NCBI RefSeq assembly: GCF_040869035.1
Contig: NZ_CP162100.1
Coordinates: 2,108,001 to 2,172,000 of the forward strand
Length of the DNA stretch: 64,000 nt
DNA from: Vibrio sp. NTOU-M3
GTDB lineage: Bacteria > Pseudomonadota > Gammaproteobacteria > Enterobacterales > Vibrionaceae
Direction of reading: 5' to 3'
Shown: in pieces, positions 58,825 through 64,000 of the stretch
How the letters are laid out: every line of letters starts with the position of its first letter
How positions within the stretch are numbered: position 1 is the first letter of the stretch
Translations under genes and position numbers: made by a program
Notes under the pieces: model-generated
Told to the model about the DNA's origin: nothing
What the model saw: only the letters and a program-made list of their open reading frames with translations
Databases searched by the model: none

Positions 58825-59772
58825 ATGCGTCCTATACTATTTCCCTTCGCTTTAAGCGCTTTATTGTCGGCTTGTGTTACCACAACCGCATCATCCGTTA
58901 GCACGTTTTACGACTATCATTTCACATCTCCTCAAGGTCACCCCATTAGTTTGGCGAAATTACCTTCTGAGCTTCTCACTGCCGATATTATTTTGGTTGG
59001 CGAGTGGCATACTCACTCGGCTATACATCGTTTTCAAACTGACATACTGCGTCAATTGAATGATCAAGGCATTCCTGTCACCTTATCCATGGAACAGTTT
59101 TCTCGTGATGCTCAATCCATTGTTGATCAATACTTAGCGGGCGACATTGGAGAGCAACCCTTAATCACAGAAGGCAACGCTTGGCCAAATTATGAAAGTG
59201 ATTATCGCCCGTTGATGGAGTATGCAAAACAAAACAATCTCGACGTGATTGCAGCCAATGCACCTAAACATCTTGTTCGCTGTATCGGTCGCTTAGGGAC
59301 ACCTTACGTAGAGACTCTTTCACAACCACAACGTCAGCTCATTGCTCAAAACATTGATACACAAGATTCTGCCTACAAACGACAATTTATGTCTTCTATG
59401 CATCATGGCATCAGTGACCAAACCGAACGAATGTTCGCAGCCCAAATGAGCTGGGATGAAACCATGGCCGAAAGCATGATTCAGTATTTAGCGGCGCACC
59501 CAAACAAGACCATTTTGCATATTGCCGGTAAATTTCATGTTCAACAGGGATTAGGACTCAAAACTTCGTTGCTGAAGCGCAACCCAGATTTGAATATTGC
59601 TGTGATTACACCTATTGGCACACAAAATGCTGAGGCAAACATAACCGATAACACTGCTAAAGATTATTTGTTGTGGGTACTCGACCCTCCGGCTCGCTTC
59701 ATAAAGGACGAGAATCGGATAAAAGCTTTTCAAAAATTAAGTCATAGAAATGATGACCTTAGCTGCAAATAG
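58825..59772 (+). CDS. ChaN-like (haem-binding) lipoprotein
   Basis: 315 residues. The lipobox LLSAC places the lipidated Cys at about residue 16. The ChaN domain shows DIILVGEWHTHSAIHRFQTDIL, VTLSMEQFSRDAQSIVDQYL, AANAPKHLVRCIGR, and a late ILHIAGKFHVQQGLG segment with likely haem-ligating histidines. Relatives bind haem and aid iron uptake. The ATG at 58825 has the strong AAGGAGG upstream; in-frame starts from 58720 were rejected because they bury the lipobox. Confidence 0.88.
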   Translation: MRPILFPFALSALLSACVTTTASSVSTFYDYHFTSPQGHPISLAKLPSELLTADIILVGEWHTHSAIHRFQTDILRQLNDQGIPVTLSMEQFSRDAQSIVDQYLAGDIGEQPLITEGNAWPNYESDYRPLMEYAKQNNLDVIAANAPKHLVRCIGRLGTPYVETLSQPQRQLIAQNIDTQDSAYKRQFMSSMHHGISDQTERMFAAQMSWDETMAESMIQYLAAHPNKTILHIAGKFHVQQGLGLKTSLLKRNPDLNIAVITPIGTQNAEANITDNTAKDYLLWVLDPPARFIKDENRIKAFQKLSHRNDDLSCK

Positions 59773-59919
59773 TAACTTTTTCTTTCAATGTAAGAATCTG
59801 CCGACATAAATCAGGCGTAATTTTTGCTTGAATAAATTCAACATAAAGTGCGAATAAATTGCGCAAGTTTTTCATTCGTTGGTCGATACAGTGATTGAGG
59901 ATGTTGTAAGGAGAAAACT

Positions 59920-60276
59920 ATGACACCAGTAGGAATGGGGCCAGCCTCGCTGACACCGGCCCAACAGGTAAAGCCTCAAGCAAACTCTGCGGTTGCAGAT
60001 AATGGAGCTGCACCACTGAAGGTAGAGCAAAACAAAGTCACCCTTTCAGCTGAAGGTAAGGCTCTGCTTGCCGCTTTACAAGATATTGAAAAAGAAAACA
60101 AAATTGCAGAGGGCAAAGATAAATCTGTCGGAGATAAGGTGGAATCTTTTGCTCATGGCGCATTAGGAATGGATCACCCGGATAAAATTGAAGAAGAGGA
60201 AGATGGCTCTTATTCTGCGGGGCAATACCTTTCCGCTGCGGCAACCGTAGGAGGTATTTTACTGGCCTTGATCTGA
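59920..60276 (+). CDS. Uncharacterised 118-residue protein with C-terminal hydrophobic helix
   Basis: I do not recognise a family. The N-terminus (MTPVGMGPASLTPAQQVKPQ) is proline/alanine-rich and probably disordered. A helical segment at about 45-75 (VTLSAEGKALLAALQDIEKE) is followed by an acidic stretch (DKIEEEEDGS). The C-terminus (GQYLSAAATVGGILLALI) is a hydrophobic helix that could be a tail anchor. There is no signal peptide. GTAAGGAGAA provides a good Shine-Dalgarno. The 3' region has the hairpin CTGAC-G-GTGAC-ACTTC-GTCAC-A-GTCAG (60272-60298) without a T-run. It sits between chaN and the BCCT gene. Confidence 0.7.
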   Translation: MTPVGMGPASLTPAQQVKPQANSAVADNGAAPLKVEQNKVTLSAEGKALLAALQDIEKENKIAEGKDKSVGDKVESFAHGALGMDHPDKIEEEEDGSYSAGQYLSAAATVGGILLALI

Positions 60277-60417
60277 CGGTGACACTTCGTCACAGTCAGG
60301 CTTAGGTTATTTCAGAGACTGCGCTAATTATTTTTATGATAACGATAAGACACTCTGTTTGTTGATTCATTCACGGTCACTTCATAATCCATACATCTAC
60401 ATTTATGGACGAATACC

Positions 60418-62310
60418 GTGAAGAGTTCTTTTTCGTTAATTGATAAACCTACCTTTTTTGGTGCTATCGGCTTATTGCTGGTCATCGTTTTTCCGTTGAT
60501 CCTTTTTCCCCAGCAAGGTGCCGACTGGATAGCGCTCGCTAAAACTTTTATGACCGATAAACTCGGTTTTCTTTACCTTGCGCTTGGTTTGGGCGCGTTC
60601 TTTTTTATGATTTATGTCATATTCAGCGACATGGGACAAATTAAGCTCGGCGATGCTGATGAAAAGCCAGAGTTTGCTACAGCGTCATGGGCCGCGATGT
60701 TATTCTGTGGAGGCATCGGAGCCAGTATCTTATATTGGGGCTGTATTGAGTGGGCATACAACTACCAATCACCGCCTTTTCAGCTCGAACCCGGCAGTGA
60801 AGAAGCCGTACGCTGGGCAGCCACTTACGGTATTTTTCATTGGGGCCCCATTGCTTGGGCGATCTACCTCATTCCTGCCTTGCCAATTGCCTATTTCTTT
60901 TATGTGCGCAAGCAACCCGTACTTAAAGTTTCCAGTGCGTTAATGCCAGTTATCGGCGAAGAACGCACCAAAGGAATCGCAGGTAAGATCGTTGATGTAC
61001 TGTTTATTTTTGGTTTACTAGGTGGCGCAGCAACAACATTAGGCTTGGCAGCTCCACTTATTGGCGAAGGACTAAATTTCCTATTCGGTATTCCTCAAAG
61101 TACGTTAAGCCAAGTGGCCGTGCTGCTTGTCTGCACCGCAATATTTGCTTACTCCTCATACGCTGGCCTTGAAAAAGGCATTAAGATCTTGAGTAACATA
61201 AACTTCTGGGGTGCGATGGGGTTACTTGCCTTTGTTCTTTGCGCTGGCCCTACCATTTTCATGCTCGAAACGGGGTTAGACTCCATTGGTCGAATGTTAT
61301 CTAACTTCTTCGTTATGGCGACTTGGGCAGAGCCATTTGGTGGTTATGGTTCATTTGAAAATACCCATTTCCCACAAGATTGGACTATTTTCTACTGGGC
61401 ATGGTGGTTGGTTTTTGCCCCTAGCATGGGCTTATTTGTTGCACGTATTTCCCGCGGTCGCACCATCAAACAAATGGTCTCTGGCTCAATCTTTTTCGGC
61501 TCTTTAGGTTGTTTTCTATTTTTTATGATCTTGGGGAACTACGGCTTATCATTGCAGCTCTCTGGTGAGCTTGACGTGGTCAATATTCTTAATACCGAAG
61601 GAGCCACTAAAGCCATCTTCTCAATGCTTGCTGAATTACCAATGGGCACAATGGTTATCGCTGTTTTCACGCTACTTTGTGTCATATTTACTGCAACAAC
61701 ATTTGATTCAATTTCTTACATTCTTGCTTCTGTAGTACAGAACAACGTGACAGAAGAGCCGATGCGCTGGAACCGTATGTTCTGGGCGTTTACCCTCTCC
61801 TTCCTGCCAACGGTGCTCATGTTTCTTGGTGGCTTAAGCACTTTGCAAACCGCTGCGATTGTGGGCGGTCTGCCATTGCTTGGTATCTCAGTCATGCTGA
61901 TGATTTCAGCAGTCAGAGCCACTACTCTCGATCTTCGCCATCAAGAAGACTACGTCGAACCAACCATCAATATCGAAGAACTACCAGAAATGGACCCTTG
62001 GTCATTAGAAGGTATGGCCTTGGCAAGGTTTGAAAAGAGTCGAGATCTGGCCCAAGAAGCGGCAGAACAAGAGCGTGAAGCACTTTCTCAAGTAATGAAA
62101 GTGAAGAAACGTATCCGTGCTTTTGCCCTTGAGCACTTCGGTGAAGAGGCGTTCCAAGATCACCACTTACCACAAGAACTTCAAGATGCGCTCCAGCAAG
62201 CTCTGGATGACGTCAACAGGGCGCAAGAGAATAAGCTAACAGCTTCAGAGCAAGCGCAACTTGCGAGGCAAGAGTTCAATCAGGCAGTTGCCATTGCTGC
62301 GACAAATTAG
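60418..62310 (+). CDS. BCCT-family betaine/carnitine/choline-type transporter
   Basis: 630 residues, GTG start at 60418. Twelve membrane helices of the BCCT fold: the substrate region in helix 3-4 reads GGIGASILYWGCIEWAYNYQSPPF, resembling the YWGxxEW of CaiT, and the conserved tryptophan-rich WTIFYWAWWLVFAPSMGLFVARISRGRTI is the BCCT signature. After about residue 515 there is a roughly 115-residue hydrophilic, Glu/Gln-rich C-terminus, longer than in CaiT and likely regulatory. Choline, betaine or carnitine are likely substrates; which one is not decidable here. Confidence 0.92.
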   Translation: MKSSFSLIDKPTFFGAIGLLLVIVFPLILFPQQGADWIALAKTFMTDKLGFLYLALGLGAFFFMIYVIFSDMGQIKLGDADEKPEFATASWAAMLFCGGIGASILYWGCIEWAYNYQSPPFQLEPGSEEAVRWAATYGIFHWGPIAWAIYLIPALPIAYFFYVRKQPVLKVSSALMPVIGEERTKGIAGKIVDVLFIFGLLGGAATTLGLAAPLIGEGLNFLFGIPQSTLSQVAVLLVCTAIFAYSSYAGLEKGIKILSNINFWGAMGLLAFVLCAGPTIFMLETGLDSIGRMLSNFFVMATWAEPFGGYGSFENTHFPQDWTIFYWAWWLVFAPSMGLFVARISRGRTIKQMVSGSIFFGSLGCFLFFMILGNYGLSLQLSGELDVVNILNTEGATKAIFSMLAELPMGTMVIAVFTLLCVIFTATTFDSISYILASVVQNNVTEEPMRWNRMFWAFTLSFLPTVLMFLGGLSTLQTAAIVGGLPLLGISVMLMISAVRATTLDLRHQEDYVEPTINIEELPEMDPWSLEGMALARFEKSRDLAQEAAEQEREALSQVMKVKKRIRAFALEHFGEEAFQDHHLPQELQDALQQALDDVNRAQENKLTASEQAQLARQEFNQAVAIAATN

Positions 62311-62337
62311 CCATTGTTCATACTCCTTCCTAAGACC

Positions 62338-62363
62338 AAAGCCCACCTCGGTGGGCTTTTTTT
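62338..62363 (+). terminator. Terminator of the BCCT gene
   Basis: AAAGCCCACC-TC-GGTGGGCTTT is followed by TTTTA, 28 bases past the stop codon. Confidence 0.93.
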
Positions 62364-62411
62364 ATGTCACTTGCGTTTCGAGTTCGTGAAGCTTTTATGA
62401 TTGCAACAAAA

Positions 62412-62429
62412 CTGTCATTGAGTGGTGAT
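62412..62429 (+). promoter_or_regulatory. Possible Pho box before the alkaline phosphatase gene
   Basis: CTGTCAT at 62412-62418 is an exact PhoB half-site. TGGTGAT at 62423-62429 is in the right 11-base phase but matches only four of seven positions. It lies 37 bases upstream of the start codon. PhoB control is expected for such a gene but the second half is weak. Confidence 0.45.
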
Positions 62430-62465
62430 TAACTGGCGCGGCTTTTTGAACGAAGGAATATAACA

Positions 62466-64000
62466 ATGAAGCAGTTAATTAAACCTCTCGTTGTAGCAGT
62501 GGCAACAACGACGCTCTCTTTCAATGCGCTTTCTGCCGAAATCAAAAATGTCATTTTGATGATTGGTGACGGCATGGGACCACAACAAGTTGGTTTATTA
62601 GAAACCTACGCCAACAATGCTCCACATTCGATATACAAAGGTGATACCACAGCTTTATTTAAATTAGCAGAGCAAGGTGTTATCGGCTCCTCCTTAACGC
62701 ATCCGGAAGATGCGATAGTTGTTGACTCCGCCTGCTCTGCCACCATGCTTGCAACTGGTATTTACACCGCATCTGAAGTGATTGGTATCGATGCTCAAGG
62801 TAACAATGTTGAAACGGTGCTAGAGAAAGCGAAACGCTTAGGTAAAGCGACCGGTTTAGTCTCAGATACACGCCTAACCCACGCAACCCCGGCAGCATTT
62901 GCCGCCCACCAGCCACATCGCTCGCTTGAGAATAAAATCGCAGAAGATATGTTAGCAACGGGTGTTGATGTCATGCTATCTGGTGGTCTGCGTCATTGGA
63001 TCCCAAAATCTACCAATGACAAAGGTGAGACATACAAAAACCTCGAGCAGCTAACGCAAGGCGATGTGTACCTTAAGTCTAAGCGTAAAGATGAGCGTAA
63101 CTTGTTAGCTGAAGCGAGCGAGGATGGCTACAGCTTAGCATTTAATAAAACCATGCTAGAGCAAGCACAAGGAAATAAGCTCCTTGGTCTATTTGCATAC
63201 TCGGGTATGAAAGATGGTATCGCCTACAGCCAGTCCAAAAACGACCCAAACCGCACTGAGCCAACCTTAAAAGAGATGACCGTCAAAGCGCTCAATGTAT
63301 TATCAAAAAACAAAAACGGCTTTTTCTTAATGGTTGAGGGCGGACAAATCGACTGGGCTGGTCACAGCAATGACGCTGGTACGATGTTGCATGAGATGAT
63401 TAAGTTCGATGAAACCATCGGTTCGGTTTACGACTGGGCAAAAGGCAGAGATGACACCTTAATCATTGTCACCGCCGACCATGAAACGGGCTCATTTGGC
63501 TTTAGTTACTCTTCCGACAACCTACCCAAGCCTGAAAAGCGCTCTGGACCCGCATTTAGCCAGCGCGATTACGCTCCTAATTTTAACTTCGGCCAATTCA
63601 ATATCCTCGACGGGCTATACAACCAAAAACAGAGCTATTACGGCATGATCAGTGAATTTCAAAAGCTTGAAAAATCCCAGCAAACAGCCAAAAAATTCGC
63701 CGATATTGTCAATAACAGTAGTGCCTTTCCAATCACCGAAAAGCAGGCTGAAAATGTGCTAAAGAGCAAACCAAACCCTTACCGTCTAGCGGGGCATAAA
63801 TATCTGGCTGAAGAGAATATCCCCGCCATCAACGATTTTGATGCCTTTTTCCCATATAACGATCGCGGTAATTTACTGGCGCGTGAGCAAGCGACTGCAC
63901 AAAACATTGTTTGGGGAACAGGCACACATACTCATACTCCTGTAAATGTCTTTGCGTGGGGACCTGCAAAAACCATTTTGCCAGTCTCTAAAATCATGCA
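62466..64000 (+). CDS. Alkaline phosphatase, VAP-like (3' truncated by the window)
   Basis: At least 511 residues, open at the window end; a related enzyme is about 521 in length, so only a few codons are missing. Signal peptide residues 1-24 (ending ALSA). Metal and active-site features: MIGDGMG with Asp35, the nucleophile Ser88 in VVDSACSATMLATG, DWAGHSND, TADHETG and GTHTHTPV. The sequence closely resembles the cold-active Vibrio alkaline phosphatase VAP, including its large insert. It releases phosphate from esters in the periplasm or outside the cell. GAAGGA lies seven bases upstream of the ATG. Confidence 0.95.
   Translation, partial: MKQLIKPLVVAVATTTLSFNALSAEIKNVILMIGDGMGPQQVGLLETYANNAPHSIYKGDTTALFKLAEQGVIGSSLTHPEDAIVVDSACSATMLATGIYTASEVIGIDAQGNNVETVLEKAKRLGKATGLVSDTRLTHATPAAFAAHQPHRSLENKIAEDMLATGVDVMLSGGLRHWIPKSTNDKGETYKNLEQLTQGDVYLKSKRKDERNLLAEASEDGYSLAFNKTMLEQAQGNKLLGLFAYSGMKDGIAYSQSKNDPNRTEPTLKEMTVKALNVLSKNKNGFFLMVEGGQIDWAGHSNDAGTMLHEMIKFDETIGSVYDWAKGRDDTLIIVTADHETGSFGFSYSSDNLPKPEKRSGPAFSQRDYAPNFNFGQFNILDGLYNQKQSYYGMISEFQKLEKSQQTAKKFADIVNNSSAFPITEKQAENVLKSKPNPYRLAGHKYLAEENIPAINDFDAFFPYNDRGNLLAREQATAQNIVWGTGTHTHTPVNVFAWGPAKTILPVSKIM

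Overview
The window looks like chromosomal DNA of a Vibrio species (Gammaproteobacteria). The evidence is the gene content and order: ybgC-tolQRAB-pal-cpoB followed by nadA, ruvCAB next to cydAB-X-ybgE, a torECA trimethylamine N-oxide (TMAO) respiration operon, lolA-rarA-serS, and an alkaline phosphatase whose sequence closely resembles, from memory, the crystallised Vibrio enzyme VAP. Base composition, Shine-Dalgarno sequences and hairpin terminators are typical of that genus. The assignment to Vibrio is an inference from content; no database was searched.

Layout. 1-7.1 kb: the end of a PLP-dependent deaminase gene, a small DUF1496 protein, an orphan solute-binding protein, gabD with a LysR regulator, a divergent HlyD/DUF2955 efflux pair, and an exported nucleosidase of the MTA/SAH family. 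7.3-17.1 kb: an accessory defence block on the minus strand, hsdM-hsdS-hsdR of a type I restriction-modification system followed 31 bases later by a large SF1 helicase. It lies downstream of the 3' end of tRNA-Ser(GGA). 17.4-23.8 kb: the tRNA, alaE, a hybrid histidine kinase, a UPF0149 protein, a potassium channel and nadA. 23.8-29.2 kb: the Tol-Pal envelope operon. 29.3-32.8 kb: cydABX-ybgE with an FNR/ArcA-type promoter region. 33-38.4 kb: ruvCAB, an alpha-galactosidase and a porin. 38.7-46 kb: a second orphan solute-binding protein, torECA, a fetB-like permease and focA. 46-49.3 kb: a small conserved protein, a PACE-type efflux gene divergent from its likely LysR regulator, an NAD-dependent epimerase-like gene and a YdcF-like protein. 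49.4-53.5 kb: serS, rarA, lolA and a SEC-C protein. 53.6-64 kb: an orphan prepilin, dusC, a diguanylate cyclase, rlmA, a YiiM-type MOSC protein, a ChaN-like lipoprotein, an unknown 118-residue protein, a BCCT transporter, and an alkaline phosphatase that runs off the window end.

How it fits together. Most of the window is core: envelope maintenance (Tol-Pal, LolA), low-oxygen and anaerobic respiration (cytochrome bd, TMAO reductase, formate channel), recombination and replication repair (RuvABC, RarA) and translation (SerS, DusC, RlmA). The clearly accessory part is the type I restriction system with its helicase partner. No integrase, transposase, CRISPR array or rRNA was found. The best candidates for something not fully described are the helicase attached to the restriction operon, the three-hairpin repeat inserted between hsdS and hsdR, a pair of perfect inverted DnaA boxes between fetB and focA, and the unknown 118-residue protein.
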